From an uncultured SAR86 cluster bacterium (lineage in GTDB: Bacteria; Pseudomonadota; Gammaproteobacteria; Magnimaribacterales; D2472): DNA of 64,000 bases. Shown here in pieces: positions 27,080 through 36,640 of this stretch. The DNA lies in the NCBI GenBank assembly GCA_902628925.1, contig CACOPA010000001.1:186001-250000 (forward strand), in the 5' to 3' direction. The notes under the pieces were generated by a model. The model saw nothing but the letters and a program-made list of their open reading frames with translations, did no database searches and was not told where the DNA came from. Position numbers and translations under genes: made by a program. Numbering within the stretch: position 1 is the first letter of the stretch; each line of letters opens with the position of its first letter.

Positions 27080-29065
27080 ATGTCAAATTTACCTCTAGTA
27101 AGTAATGCGATTAGATTTCTTTCGGTTGATGCAGTTCAGTTAGCAAACAGTGGGCATCCAGGAATGCCAATGGGAATGTCAGATATAGCAGTTGTGCTTT
27201 GGAAAAATCACCTCAAACATAACCCTCAAAATCCCAAATGGTTTAACCGAGACAGATTTGTATTATCCAATGGTCATGGCTCAATGTTGCTTTACAGTTT
27301 GCTTCATCTTTCAGGCTATCCAATCTCAATCGATGATATTAAAGGATTTAGAAAACTTGGATCTAAAACCCCCGGACATCCAGAGTACGACATTGAGATT
27401 GGTATTGAAACAACTACGGGTCCTCTTGGTCAGGGGCTTTCAAATGGTGTTGGCATGGCTTTGGCTGAAAAGCATTTGGCTGCAAAATTTAATAAAGAAA
27501 ATCTAAAGGTCATTGATCACTATACATATGTTTTTTTAGGTGATGGCTGTTTGATGGAAGGAATATCCCACGAAGCTTGTTCCTTTGCCGGAACTCATAA
27601 TTTAGGAAAACTTATCTGTCTTTATGATGACAACGGAATTTCTATTGATGGTGAAGTTAGTTCTTGGTTTAGCGATGACACTCAAAAGCGTTTTGAGAGT
27701 TATAACTGGCAAGTAATCAAAGTTGATGGGCACAACTTGAAAGAAATAGATCAGGCTATTTCAACTGCTAAAGAGAATGCTGATCAGCCAACACTTATTT
27801 GCTGTAAAACAAAAATAGGATTTGGTTCTCCTAATAAAGAAGGTACATCTGGAGTTCATGGTGCTGCATTAGGTGATGATGAGGTTAAACTCACGAGAGA
27901 AAAACTGGGTTGGGAATATCCTCCATTTACAATTCCTAGAGAGGTTTATGAGGTTTTTGATGCAAAAGCAACAGGAGAAGCCTATGAAGATGACTGGAAC
28001 AATCTTTTAAACAATTATCATGTGGATTATCCTGAAGATCATTCTGAGCTATTGAGAACATCATCAAACAACCTACCAGATAATTTTGAGGATAAATTTA
28101 ATGAGTTTTTATCTAACTGTGTTGAAGAATCATCAAAGCTTGCAACAAGAAAAGCTTCTCAAAACTGTTTAGAGTTCTTTTGTGCTCAACTTCCAGAAAT
28201 GATTGGAGGCTCCGCAGATTTAACTGGCTCAAATAATACCTTAAGCTCATCTAATACTGAGCTTTTACCAGAAAGCCCAGAAGGAACTCATATTTACTAT
28301 GGGGTAAGAGAGTTTGGAATGACTGGCATAACCAATGGCATGATTCTTCATGGTGGCATCAAACCTTATAGCGGGACTTTTCTAGTATTTATGGATTATG
28401 CAAGAAATGCAGTGAGATTATCTGCATTGATGAAGATACCAAATATTTTTGTATACACTCATGACTCAGTTGGTTTAGGTGAAGACGGGCCAACTCATCA
28501 GCCAATTGAACACTTAGTAACTTTAAGAGCGACCCCAAATTTAAATAATTGGCGTCCTGCAGATTTAACTGAGACCGCAGTAGCTTGGCATAATGCAGTT
28601 TCTTCAAAGACTGCACCAACTTCTCTTATTTTAACCAGACAAGGCCTGCCTTCGATTGTAGATAATAAAGACACTGCTGAGCTGATCAAACATGGTGGCT
28701 ATGCAATAAAGTTTGATAATAATTCGGAAGTAAATTTAGTGGCATCTGGCAGTGAAGTGCATTTAATTATGGATGCAGCTAATGATCTTGAAGCTGAAAA
28801 TATTCTATGCAACATCGCATCAATTCCATGTCTTGATATTTTTAAAGCACAGTCAGATGAATACAAAAATCAGGTAATTGATCCTACAAAGCCAACATTG
28901 TTTGTTGAAGCACTTCATCCAGATTCTTGGCTAACAATTGCAAAACCTGAGGATGCTGTTATCGGCATTAAGACGTTTGGAGAAAGTGCTCCCGGAGATG
29001 AATTAATGAAAGAATTTGGATTTACTGTCGAAAACATTATTTCATCAGTCAAGAAGTTAATCTGA
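27080..29065 (+). CDS. tkt: Transketolase
   Basis: Thiamine diphosphate enzyme of the pentose phosphate pathway that moves two-carbon units between sugar phosphates. The N-terminal domain shows LANSGHPGMPMGMSD, the ThDP motif GDGCLMEGISHEA with its following N, and GPLGQGLSNGVGMALAEK. The middle domain has the FMDYARNAVRLSALM and THDSVGLGEDGPTHQPIEH segments. Length 661 is normal. No clear ribosome site precedes the ATG. pgk follows after three bases. Confidence 0.97.
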   Translation: MSNLPLVSNAIRFLSVDAVQLANSGHPGMPMGMSDIAVVLWKNHLKHNPQNPKWFNRDRFVLSNGHGSMLLYSLLHLSGYPISIDDIKGFRKLGSKTPGHPEYDIEIGIETTTGPLGQGLSNGVGMALAEKHLAAKFNKENLKVIDHYTYVFLGDGCLMEGISHEACSFAGTHNLGKLICLYDDNGISIDGEVSSWFSDDTQKRFESYNWQVIKVDGHNLKEIDQAISTAKENADQPTLICCKTKIGFGSPNKEGTSGVHGAALGDDEVKLTREKLGWEYPPFTIPREVYEVFDAKATGEAYEDDWNNLLNNYHVDYPEDHSELLRTSSNNLPDNFEDKFNEFLSNCVEESSKLATRKASQNCLEFFCAQLPEMIGGSADLTGSNNTLSSSNTELLPESPEGTHIYYGVREFGMTGITNGMILHGGIKPYSGTFLVFMDYARNAVRLSALMKIPNIFVYTHDSVGLGEDGPTHQPIEHLVTLRATPNLNNWRPADLTETAVAWHNAVSSKTAPTSLILTRQGLPSIVDNKDTAELIKHGGYAIKFDNNSEVNLVASGSEVHLIMDAANDLEAENILCNIASIPCLDIFKAQSDEYKNQVIDPTKPTLFVEALHPDSWLTIAKPEDAVIGIKTFGESAPGDELMKEFGFTVENIISSVKKLI

Positions 29066-29068
29066 ATT

Positions 29069-30199
29069 ATGCGACTGTTGTCCGATTTAGATATTGCGAA
29101 AAAAAAAGTAGCACTAAGGTTAGATCTAAATGTTCCCATTAAAGAGGGAGTTGTTACAGACGATACCCGAATTTTAGCATCGCTTGAAACCTTAAATTTC
29201 CTAATTAAAGCAGAAGCAAAAATTGTTATCCTTTCCCATCTTGGCAGACCCAAAGAAGGGACTTTTGATGACCAACTTTCTCTAAGACCGGTTGCCAGTC
29301 ACCTTAGTAACGAATTGGGTATCTCCATTTCCTTAATCAATTCTATGAAAGAATTCCATGATACAAATGCACAAATCTGTATGTTAGAAAATATTCGTTT
29401 TTTTGAAGGAGAATCAAAAAATTCTGATTCGCTTGCAAGGGAAATTGGTTCACATGTCGACGTATATGTTTTCGATGCATTTGGAACTTCGCACAGAAAG
29501 CAAGCCTCTACTCATGGAGCAATCAAAGTAGCCCCTTTTTCATGCGCAGGTTTTTTAGTGCAAAGAGAAGTTGAAGCCTTATCTAGGGCATTAAAAGATT
29601 TTTCATCTCCCTTTGCTGCAATCATTGGAGGATCAAAAGTTTCAACAAAGTTAGAGGTCATTCAGAATTTAGGCCAGATATGTGACAAGGTCATTACCGG
29701 AGGTGGGATAACCAATACCTTCTTGGCGGCCAAAGGCTTTAAGGTTGGCAACTCACTTCACGAGAAAGATATGATTAAGACTGCAAAGTCTTTATTAAAT
29801 GACTTTAATATTATGCTTCCGGAGGAAGTTGTGGTCTCATATAGTTTTGATGGCCCGCCAATAATGAAAAGAATTAGTGAGATCGAAGATAATGAAATTA
29901 TTTTAGATCAGGTTATCTCTGAAGATATAAAACAATTTATTGATTCATCGAATACGATTATTTGGAATGGGCCCTTAGGTGTTTTTGAAAATAAAAATTT
30001 CTCAGCCGGCACAAAAGAGCTTTGTAAATTAATTGCTAGGTCTGATGCTTATACACTTGCAGGTGGTGGCGAAACACTCAACGCAATTAATCAGTTTATA
30101 AACAAAGAAGATATATCCTATTGCTCTACAGCTGGTGGTGCTTTCCTTGAATTTATTGAAGGAAAAGAGTTACCATCGATAAGCGCACTTAGGGACTAA
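29069..30199 (+). CDS. pgk: Phosphoglycerate kinase
   Basis: Glycolytic and gluconeogenic enzyme transferring phosphate between 1,3-bisphosphoglycerate and ADP. Seen are RLDLNVPIKEG near the N-terminus, LSHLGRPKEG, the hinge region with AAIIGGSKVSTKLEVIQNL, WNGPLGVFE and the C-terminal LAGGGETLNAI followed by STAGGAFLEFIEGK. The 376-residue length is slightly shorter than the usual 385-395. It lies between tkt and a class I aldolase; the glyceraldehyde-3-phosphate dehydrogenase gene often found here is absent. Confidence 0.97.
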   Translation: MRLLSDLDIAKKKVALRLDLNVPIKEGVVTDDTRILASLETLNFLIKAEAKIVILSHLGRPKEGTFDDQLSLRPVASHLSNELGISISLINSMKEFHDTNAQICMLENIRFFEGESKNSDSLAREIGSHVDVYVFDAFGTSHRKQASTHGAIKVAPFSCAGFLVQREVEALSRALKDFSSPFAAIIGGSKVSTKLEVIQNLGQICDKVITGGGITNTFLAAKGFKVGNSLHEKDMIKTAKSLLNDFNIMLPEEVVVSYSFDGPPIMKRISEIEDNEIILDQVISEDIKQFIDSSNTIIWNGPLGVFENKNFSAGTKELCKLIARSDAYTLAGGGETLNAINQFINKEDISYCSTAGGAFLEFIEGKELPSISALRD

Positions 30200-30215
30200 T
30201 TATTAAGGAGAATTT

Positions 30216-31232
30216 ATGTCATTAAATACAATTGAAGAGATAGCTGAATTTATAGTTTCTGATGGAAAAGGAATTTTGGCAGCAGATGAGAGCAATCCAA
30301 CTTGTGGGAAACGCTTCGATTCCATTGGTGTCGATTCAACTGAGGCTAATAGGCGTGACTATAGAGAAATGTTATTTCGATCAGGAGGAATTAAAGATAA
30401 TATCGGGGGCGTAATACTGTTTGATGAAACGCTGAGACAGAGAGCTAAAGATGGCACTCCCTTGATTGAATTAATAAAGAATCAGGAAGCTTTACCAGGT
30501 ATAAAGGTAGATAAAGGACTCGCGCCCTTTCTAAATGAGTCTTCTGAAGAGAGCATAACTCAAGGTCTTGATGGTTTAGATAAAAGATGCAAGGAGTATT
30601 TTTCTCTTGGTGCAAAATTTACAAAGTGGAGAGCAGTGATAAAGATATCTAATGATATTCCAACTGATGAGTGTATTCATGCCAATATGGAAGCTTTAGC
30701 AAGATACGCAAAAATTGTTCAAAACAATAATATGGTGCCAATGGTTGAACCTGAAGTCTTAATGGATGGAGATCATTCTATTGAGAGATGTTATGAGGTT
30801 ACCAGTAAGTCTCTAAAAGAACTTTTTAAATGTCTGCAAGATGAGGATGTAAATATAAGGGGCACAATTCTTAAACCAAATATGGTGACTTCTGGATCAA
30901 TAGCTGCGCATAAAGCACCAATAGACCAGGTAGCTGAAATGACCGTAAAATGTCTAAAAGAAAATGTTCCATCAGAGCTTCCAGGTATTACCTTTTTATC
31001 AGGTGGTCAGTCAGATTTAACTGCAACAGCTCATCTTGACGCCATGAATAAAATAGGTAGCTTTCCATGGAAACTCAGCTTTTCCTATGGAAGAGCCCTT
31101 CAACAACCTTCGCTAAAGGCATGGCAAGGGAAGAAAGAGAATGTTTCTTTGGCTCAAGAAGCTCTTTCTCATAGAGCTTTAATGAATAAGCTGGCTGCTA
31201 ATGGAACATGGAATAAAGGATTAGAACAATAA
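30216..31232 (+). CDS. Fructose-bisphosphate aldolase, class I
   Basis: Schiff-base aldolase of the animal/plant type. Diagnostic segments are GKGILAADESNPTCGKRF, WRAVIKIS with the active-site lysine near 143, MVEPEVLMDGDHSIERC, and the Schiff-base Lys220 in GTILKPNMVTSG. The 338 residues fit this family. Many gammaproteobacteria have a zinc-dependent class II enzyme (fbaA) in this position after pgk; here the class I type takes the slot. An AAGGAG ribosome site lies seven bases before the ATG. Confidence 0.95.
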   Translation: MSLNTIEEIAEFIVSDGKGILAADESNPTCGKRFDSIGVDSTEANRRDYREMLFRSGGIKDNIGGVILFDETLRQRAKDGTPLIELIKNQEALPGIKVDKGLAPFLNESSEESITQGLDGLDKRCKEYFSLGAKFTKWRAVIKISNDIPTDECIHANMEALARYAKIVQNNNMVPMVEPEVLMDGDHSIERCYEVTSKSLKELFKCLQDEDVNIRGTILKPNMVTSGSIAAHKAPIDQVAEMTVKCLKENVPSELPGITFLSGGQSDLTATAHLDAMNKIGSFPWKLSFSYGRALQQPSLKAWQGKKENVSLAQEALSHRALMNKLAANGTWNKGLEQ

Positions 31233-31242
31233 AATTTACTAA

Positions 31243-31680
31243 TTGAAAGCTATAACTCAAAGAGTTTCGTCGGCAAAAGTATGCATTAAGGATAAGACCC
31301 ACGCATCAATCAAAAAGGGTATTTTAGCTTATGTATGTTTTGAACAAGATGACAATGAGGATGTAATAGATAAGTTTATTAATAAAATACTGAATTATAA
31401 CTTTTTTGAAGAAGATACCAACATAATGTCTGCAAGTTTGAAGGAGATAGAAGGAGAACTAATGATAATTAGCCAGTTTACACTTGCTGCGATAACGAAA
31501 AGAGGAAATAAACCAAGTTTTCACAAGGCACTTGATTCAAAAAGGGCCAATACTTTATATAATTTATTGTTAAAACGCCTTTCAGATTTTTCTATCAGAT
31601 ACGAGTCAGGTATTTTTGGAGCCGATATGGATGTTCATTCTATAAATAAAGGACCAGTTACTTTTTTATTTGACATATAA
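31243..31680 (+). CDS. dtd: D-aminoacyl-tRNA deacylase
   Basis: Removes D-amino acids from mischarged tRNAs. The start is a TTG at 31243 giving MKAITQRVSSAKV, which matches the family N-terminus closely; no ATG is available. The active-site motifs SQFTLAA and the C-terminal NKGPVTFLF (the cross-subunit GP motif) are present. Length 145 is normal. It follows the aldolase by ten bases. Confidence 0.93.
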   Translation: MKAITQRVSSAKVCIKDKTHASIKKGILAYVCFEQDDNEDVIDKFINKILNYNFFEEDTNIMSASLKEIEGELMIISQFTLAAITKRGNKPSFHKALDSKRANTLYNLLLKRLSDFSIRYESGIFGADMDVHSINKGPVTFLFDI

Positions 31681-31682
31681 AT

Positions 31683-32849
31683 ATGGATGAAAAACTAACT
31701 AGCTTTACAAAAGAAGTTGATAAATGGATAGAGGATAATTGTCCTAAATCCATGAGGACACCTATGCCTGCTGATGAACAAGTATGGGCCTCTTCAAATA
31801 TTAAGTTTCCTAATGCTGATTCAAAGAAATGGTTTGATGCAATGGTATCAAAAGGTTGGTGTACTCCAGAATGGCCAGTTAAGTACGGAGGAGGAGGATT
31901 GTCATTTGAAGAGTCACAAATCTTGAGGAGTCGCTTAAAGTTTTTCGGATGTCGTCCTGCACAAATAAACTTTGGAATTTCTATGCTTGGACCAGTAATT
32001 TTAGAGTTTGGAACACAAGATCAAAAAGAAGAGTTTTTGCCGAAGATTGCTAGAGGTGAAATCTGGTGGTGTCAGGGCTTTTCTGAACCTGGAGCTGGTT
32101 CAGACCTTGCTGGACTGAGTACCACAGCAACAACAAGTAATGATGAAGAGTATTTAATTAATGGATCAAAAATTTGGACTTCAGAAGCAGATAAAGCCGA
32201 TTGGATGTATTGCCTTGTTAAGACTGATAAAACTAAAAAGCATGATGGAATTTCATTTGTTCTGATTGACATGAAACAAGACGAGATATCAACAAGCAGA
32301 ATCCAACTGATTAGCGGCGTATCACCGTTTTGTCAGGTTTTTTTTGATGATGCTAAAGCGCTTAAGTCACATTGCATAGGTGGAGAGAATAAAGGTTGGC
32401 CAGTTGCAAAGTCATTGCTAATGCATGAGAGAACGATGATGAGTGATATGGAATCTGAAGGTGCAATTGATATATCGCCTGCAGATTTGCTAAATAATTG
32501 TTTAGAGTTTGCAGACAAAAAATTGTTACGTAATGAAATTACAAAACATGAACTAAGAAATGAGCTTATTGATTTGACCATGCAAAGAGTTAAAGAGGAA
32601 AGTCAATTTGGATTTTCAGAGGCTGCGCTCACGCTTAAGTATTTGAGTACTGAAGAGCTTCAACTCAGATGGGAGCTAAACATCAAATCTCTTGGTATGG
32701 GAGGACTACTTGTCCCTGGAAAAGGATCTGAGATGATCAACGACGTGGTTAAATCTTTTTTTTATTCAAAGGCTTATACTATTGCCGGGGGTTCGAGCGA
32801 AATTCAGCTCAACATCATTTCAAAGAATATTTTAGGATTACCGTCATGA
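31683..32849 (+). CDS. Acyl-CoA dehydrogenase family protein
   Basis: Flavoenzyme of about 388 residues with the three-part acyl-CoA dehydrogenase fold. Visible are WCQGFSEPGAGSDLAGLSTTA (FAD and substrate binding), IWTSEADKADWMYCLVKT in the beta domain, and the C-terminal YTIAGGSSEIQLNIISKNILGLP. Such proteins oxidise acyl-CoA substrates and pass electrons to ETF; the chain length or side-chain specificity cannot be read. It overlaps the LOG-family gene by four bases (ATGA). Confidence 0.92.
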   Translation: MDEKLTSFTKEVDKWIEDNCPKSMRTPMPADEQVWASSNIKFPNADSKKWFDAMVSKGWCTPEWPVKYGGGGLSFEESQILRSRLKFFGCRPAQINFGISMLGPVILEFGTQDQKEEFLPKIARGEIWWCQGFSEPGAGSDLAGLSTTATTSNDEEYLINGSKIWTSEADKADWMYCLVKTDKTKKHDGISFVLIDMKQDEISTSRIQLISGVSPFCQVFFDDAKALKSHCIGGENKGWPVAKSLLMHERTMMSDMESEGAIDISPADLLNNCLEFADKKLLRNEITKHELRNELIDLTMQRVKEESQFGFSEAALTLKYLSTEELQLRWELNIKSLGMGGLLVPGKGSEMINDVVKSFFYSKAYTIAGGSSEIQLNIISKNILGLPS

Positions 32850-33439
32850 AAATCAAAAGTATTGCAGTTTTTTGTGGAGCCCATTTGGGGAATGATCCAA
32901 TCTATGAGGAAAAAGCCAAGGAAATTTCTCAATTAATTGCTTCAAAGGGCATCAATGTTGTTTTTGGTGGTGGTGATGTTGGCTTGATGAAGGTTGTTGC
33001 AGACACCGCAACTGAATTTGGTGGTGAAGTAACTGGTATTACTCTAAGCAGCCTAGATTCCTTTGAGCTTACCAACCCAAGAATTACCAAAACAATTATC
33101 ACTAAGGATTTATTTGAAAGAAAACAAGAATTCTTTAATCACAGTGATGCATTTATTGTTCTGCCTGGAGGCGTAGGGTCATTGGATGAACTTACCGAAG
33201 TTCTTGTCAGCAACCAACTAGGAATCATTAATAAACCAGTTGGAATTTTAAATACCAATAATTACTATGACTCTTTTTTTAAATGGTATGACCATTCTGT
33301 TAAATCTGGTTTTGTATCAGAGGCAAACTACTCACAACTAATTGTGGACACAAATCCTGACAAACTATTAAATCGTGTCATGGATGCTAAGATGCCAGAA
33401 GATGACTCATGGCTGGAAAGACTAAATGTTCCCAAATAG
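32846..33439 (+). CDS. LOG family protein (TIGR00730), putative nucleotide phosphoribohydrolase
   Basis: A 197-residue Rossmann-fold protein with the LOG signature: FCGAHLGNDPIYEEKA, VFGGGDVGLMKVVAD, Arg92-Lys93 in LFERKQ, and PGGVGSLDELTEVL (107-120), a slight variant of PGGxGTxxE. Characterised members cleave ribose phosphate from cytokinin nucleotides or AMP. In a marine bacterium the likely role is nucleotide salvage, which is inference. It converges on tatC, one base apart. Confidence 0.9.
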   Translation: MKIKSIAVFCGAHLGNDPIYEEKAKEISQLIASKGINVVFGGGDVGLMKVVADTATEFGGEVTGITLSSLDSFELTNPRITKTIITKDLFERKQEFFNHSDAFIVLPGGVGSLDELTEVLVSNQLGIINKPVGILNTNNYYDSFFKWYDHSVKSGFVSEANYSQLIVDTNPDKLLNRVMDAKMPEDDSWLERLNVPK

Positions 33440-33440
33440 C

Positions 33441-34151
33441 CTATTTTTTTGAGAAAAGAAGGCCAAGCTCAAACAATAACCACATAGGTAGAGCTAAAAA
33501 TAATTGAGAAAAAATATCTGGCGGGGTTAACAACATCGCTACAACAAAAAAACCTACTATAAGATAAGGGCGCAAAGCTTTCACTTCATCTTTAGTCTTA
33601 ATTCCACTTTTAATGGTCAGATAAGTTGCTACTGGTACTTGGAAGGCAATTCCAAATGCCAAAAGCAGTTTTAGCATGAAATTTAGAAATTGATTAATAT
33701 CAGTCATTACAGCTATGTTTTCTGGAGCAATTCCAACAAGAAATTGAAGAATTAGCGGGGTTACAACTAAGTATGCAAATAGCACTCCCATATAAAAAAG
33801 AATCGCTGCACAAAAAAGGATTGGTTTTAAGGTCGCAGTTTCTTTTTCATATAATCCAGGCGCAATATATTTCCATGCCTGATAAAAAAGATACGGCAGA
33901 CTGATTAATAAGGCGAGATAGAGATTTAGCTTTATCGGAACAAGCAATGGGGAGGTAACTTCAGTGGCTATCATGGTTGAATTGACCAAAAGCTCACTCA
34001 TGGGAGTAGAAAAAATATTATAAATTTGATTTGCAAATGGGATGGATACAACAAATATAACTGCAACACAGATTACATAACTTAATAATCTCTTTCTAAG
34101 CTCTGAAAGATGACCAATTAATGAATCAGATTCAGGATTTTTCTGATTCAT
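33441..34151 (-). CDS. tatC: Sec-independent protein translocase TatC
   Basis: Six-helix membrane receptor of the twin-arginine pathway that recognises the RR signal. The N-terminus has the conserved LIGHLSELRKRLLSY, and the central loop LPYLFYQAWKYIAPGLYEKE contains the key Phe and Glu residues. I prefer the ATG at 34151 (236 residues), which overlaps the tatB end by 20 bases; an in-frame start at 34181 would extend it by ten. A likely client in the window is the PhoD-like protein at 38812. Confidence 0.96.
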   Translation of the reverse strand: MNQKNPESDSLIGHLSELRKRLLSYVICVAVIFVVSIPFANQIYNIFSTPMSELLVNSTMIATEVTSPLLVPIKLNLYLALLISLPYLFYQAWKYIAPGLYEKETATLKPILFCAAILFYMGVLFAYLVVTPLILQFLVGIAPENIAVMTDINQFLNFMLKLLLAFGIAFQVPVATYLTIKSGIKTKDEVKALRPYLIVGFFVVAMLLTPPDIFSQLFLALPMWLLFELGLLFSKK

Positions 34152-34374
34152 TTTTCTCGATCTCTTCCAGCCTAAACTCATTAAAGATATCTTGCTTTAT
34201 CTCATCTGCGCCAATGTCTCTTTCGATATCCTCCCTAAAGGACGAAAATTTTCTTTTTAAGCGGGTTATGTTTTTAATTATTATTTTTGAAATCTCAGGA
34301 AGCCTTTCAGGGCCAAAAAGCAAAAGAATGATTAATCCTATAAAAAGAATTTCAATAAAGCCTATTTGAAACAA
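34132..34374 (-). CDS. tatB: Sec-independent protein translocase TatB
   Basis: An 80-residue TatA/B-type protein: N-terminal helix with FIEILFIGLIILLLFGPERLPE, where the Glu and the FGPERLP hinge mark TatB, followed by an amphipathic helix and a short acidic tail. It is shorter than E. coli TatB because the C-terminal tail is reduced. It lies between tatA and tatC and overlaps tatC. Confidence 0.93.
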   Translation of the reverse strand: MFQIGFIEILFIGLIILLLFGPERLPEISKIIIKNITRLKRKFSSFREDIERDIGADEIKQDIFNEFRLEEIEKNESEKS

Positions 34375-34385
34375 TTTAGTTACTT

Positions 34386-34562
34386 CTAATCTTTAGATTT
34401 ATCATTCTCCTTAGATTCGTCATCATTGATAGCTTTTTTAAAACCTTTTATGCCTTGCCCAAGATCGGACCCAATTGACCTTAGTTTTTTGCTACCAAAG
34501 AGGACTAGAACCACCAAAAGAATGATTAATAGTTGCCAAATGCTAATACCGCCGAATCCCAT
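34386..34562 (-). CDS. tatA: Sec-independent protein translocase TatA
   Basis: A 58-residue protein beginning [10 protein letters not shown], followed by a hydrophobic helix and the [15 protein letters not shown] hinge and amphipathic helix that define TatA. The tail is short and charged ([12 protein letters not shown]). TatA multimers form the translocation pore. The stop lies 11 bases before tatB. It completes a tatABC set directly downstream of ubiB, the usual gammaproteobacterial arrangement. Confidence 0.95.
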   Translation of the reverse strand: MGFGGISIWQLLIILLVVLVLFGSKKLRSIGSDLGQGIKGFKKAINDDESKENDKSKD

Positions 34563-34601
34563 ATTTTGACCTCTGCAATAGTATACTTTAAAAGACAGGA
34601 G

Positions 34602-36149
34602 CTAAGAATTAATAAGAAATAAAACTGCTAAGAGCAAAAGGCCTGCCAACGATAGCCTGTTAATGAATTGTTGCTTAAAAATCTCATTTTTTAATGCTTC
34701 GACTTTTCTATTCTGATGCTGTGGATTATCTGCAATGAATTTCAAAGCATCTAAGATATTTAAAATCTCATGGGGCAAGTTAGCTCCCTTTTCCAATATT
34801 TCGTATTTATTTTCCTCAATGTATTTGAGCAATTGCTTGGGATGATACTTATTTCGAATCCAGTCATCTAAATAGGGCTCCGCTATAGACCAAAAATCTA
34901 GTTTAGGATAAATACTTCTGCCCATGCCTTCAATATGAATTAACGTTTTTTGGAGGAGCACCAATGACGGCTGGATTGATAAACCAAAACTGCGGGTACT
35001 TTCAAATAAAAACAGTAACAGCTTTCCAAACTCAATTTCCGCAAGTGGTTTTTCAAAAATTGGCTCACAACAAGATTTAAGTGTCATTTCTAGGTCATGA
35101 AGATCTGAATCTTGTTCTACCCATTGATTAGAGATAAATAAATTAGCAAGTTTTTTGTAATCTTGTTTAATTGTGCAACTTAGCATGCGTGCCAGATTAT
35201 AAAGGTCCGCATCACTTAGGCTGCCAACAATCGCGCAGTCAACAGCAATATATCTATTCATTTCTGGATTTTTTAAATCAACAAAAATATTGCCTGGGTG
35301 CATGTCGGCATGAAAGAAATTATCTCGAAAAACTTGATCAAGAAAAATTTTGACCCCGTTTTCTGCAAGGACCTTTAAATCAACTCCAGCAGTTTTAATT
35401 TTATCAATATCTGTGCATGGAGTTCCGTAGATTCTCTCCATGACAAGAATGTTTTTGTTAGTGAATTCCTTATAAACTGATGGAATATAAAGCAGATTTG
35501 AATCTAAGAAATTTTCTCTAGTTTGTATTGTGTTGTTTGCCTCCAATCTCAAATCGATTTCTTTTAAGATTATTCTTTCGTAGTCATTTACAACTTGATT
35601 AATCTTTAAACGGTAACTGTCTTTGAATAAGACCTTAACAAAGAATGCAAATAACTTAAGAAGCTTTATATTTGAATTAACCTTTTTGGATATATTTGGC
35701 CTAAGAATCTTAATTACTATTTCTTGATTATTTTCAATTAGATTGGCGGTATGAACTTGCGCAAGTGAAGCTGAGGCCAAGGGCTTTAAATCAAAATTCT
35801 TTATTTTTTTAAACTGTTCGTTTGTAATTGATCTTTTGAATATTTCTAGCGCCTCTTCTCCTTCAAATGGCTTACAAGAATCTGTTAGTTTCTGTAGCTC
35901 AAAAGTATATGTCTGAGGAAGTACGTCTGTTCTAGTAGATAAAAGCTGCCCAAATTTGATAAATAATGGCCCCATAGATTCAAGAAAAGCATTCAATCGT
36001 TCAGAGGATGGTACTTTTTTCTTGAAGAAGTAAAAAATGTTTAAGTAATTTAGTAGCCCAAACAACTTACTAGTGCCATTTTCAAAAGGGATATTTATTA
36101 TTCCATGATAAAAAGATAAGAAAGTTATTTTAATTACACCAAAAATCAT
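34602..36149 (-). CDS. ubiB: Ubiquinone biosynthesis protein UbiB
   Basis: Atypical kinase-like (ADCK/Abc1 family) protein needed for ubiquinone synthesis. It has the invariant KFGQ motif (65-68 in GPLFIKFGQLLSTR), the Ala-rich loop variant LASASLAQVHTA, HADMHPGNIFVD as catalytic loop and a C-terminal membrane anchor (FINRLSLAGLLLLAVLFLINS). Length 515 is slightly below the usual 530-550. It is two bases after ubiJ. Confidence 0.95.
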   Translation of the reverse strand: MIFGVIKITFLSFYHGIINIPFENGTSKLFGLLNYLNIFYFFKKKVPSSERLNAFLESMGPLFIKFGQLLSTRTDVLPQTYTFELQKLTDSCKPFEGEEALEIFKRSITNEQFKKIKNFDLKPLASASLAQVHTANLIENNQEIVIKILRPNISKKVNSNIKLLKLFAFFVKVLFKDSYRLKINQVVNDYERIILKEIDLRLEANNTIQTRENFLDSNLLYIPSVYKEFTNKNILVMERIYGTPCTDIDKIKTAGVDLKVLAENGVKIFLDQVFRDNFFHADMHPGNIFVDLKNPEMNRYIAVDCAIVGSLSDADLYNLARMLSCTIKQDYKKLANLFISNQWVEQDSDLHDLEMTLKSCCEPIFEKPLAEIEFGKLLLFLFESTRSFGLSIQPSLVLLQKTLIHIEGMGRSIYPKLDFWSIAEPYLDDWIRNKYHPKQLLKYIEENKYEILEKGANLPHEILNILDALKFIADNPQHQNRKVEALKNEIFKQQFINRLSLAGLLLLAVLFLINS

Positions 36150-36151
36150 TA

Positions 36152-36640
36152 TTAAGATTGCCCCATTCTTTCTGCTCGATCCAGTTTCAAGGCAAATGCC
36201 CTAATATTATTTAAAACTATGTCTTCATTAAGGGCCTGATTAGATTCGGTCTGCGCGGCTCTTCTTTGAAGCATCATTAATGCAAGCGCCGGTATATCTC
36301 CTAAATGTTTTGCTACCAGATATTCAAAATTTATATTGGTATTTCTAAGCAAGTTAATTAGACCAAGAGCCTTTTCACTATCACCTGAAATCCATTCTTG
36401 CTTAAATTTATGACTCAATAAAAATGATACATCAGTCAGACTGCAGCTGATTTCAAAATCTTTGTCATTAGATTTATTAGTAGAAAACTGACTCAGTTCT
36501 TCTGATAGAAAAAGATTGAACTCACAAATGCCAGTTATCTCAAGGTTGGCATTAATAGGATAGAATCTTTTTAAGGCGTTTTTAAAAGCATTGTTAGATT
36601 CAAATAATTCATCTAATAAATGTGTCAGCTTTACTTTCAT
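36152..36640 (-). CDS. ubiJ: Ubiquinone biosynthesis accessory factor UbiJ
   Basis: A 162-residue protein with an N-terminal SCP2-like lipid-binding domain and a helical C-terminal part (DIVLNNIRAFALKLDRAERMGQ). Sequence conservation in this family is low; the call rests on the SCP2-like pattern (WISGDSEKALGLINLLRNTNINFEYL) and the position between ubiE and ubiB, where UbiJ is found in E. coli. UbiJ with UbiK supports the soluble Ubi complex. Its start overlaps the ubiE stop by one base. Confidence 0.85.
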   Translation of the reverse strand: MKVKLTHLLDELFESNNAFKNALKRFYPINANLEITGICEFNLFLSEELSQFSTNKSNDKDFEISCSLTDVSFLLSHKFKQEWISGDSEKALGLINLLRNTNINFEYLVAKHLGDIPALALMMLQRRAAQTESNQALNEDIVLNNIRAFALKLDRAERMGQS

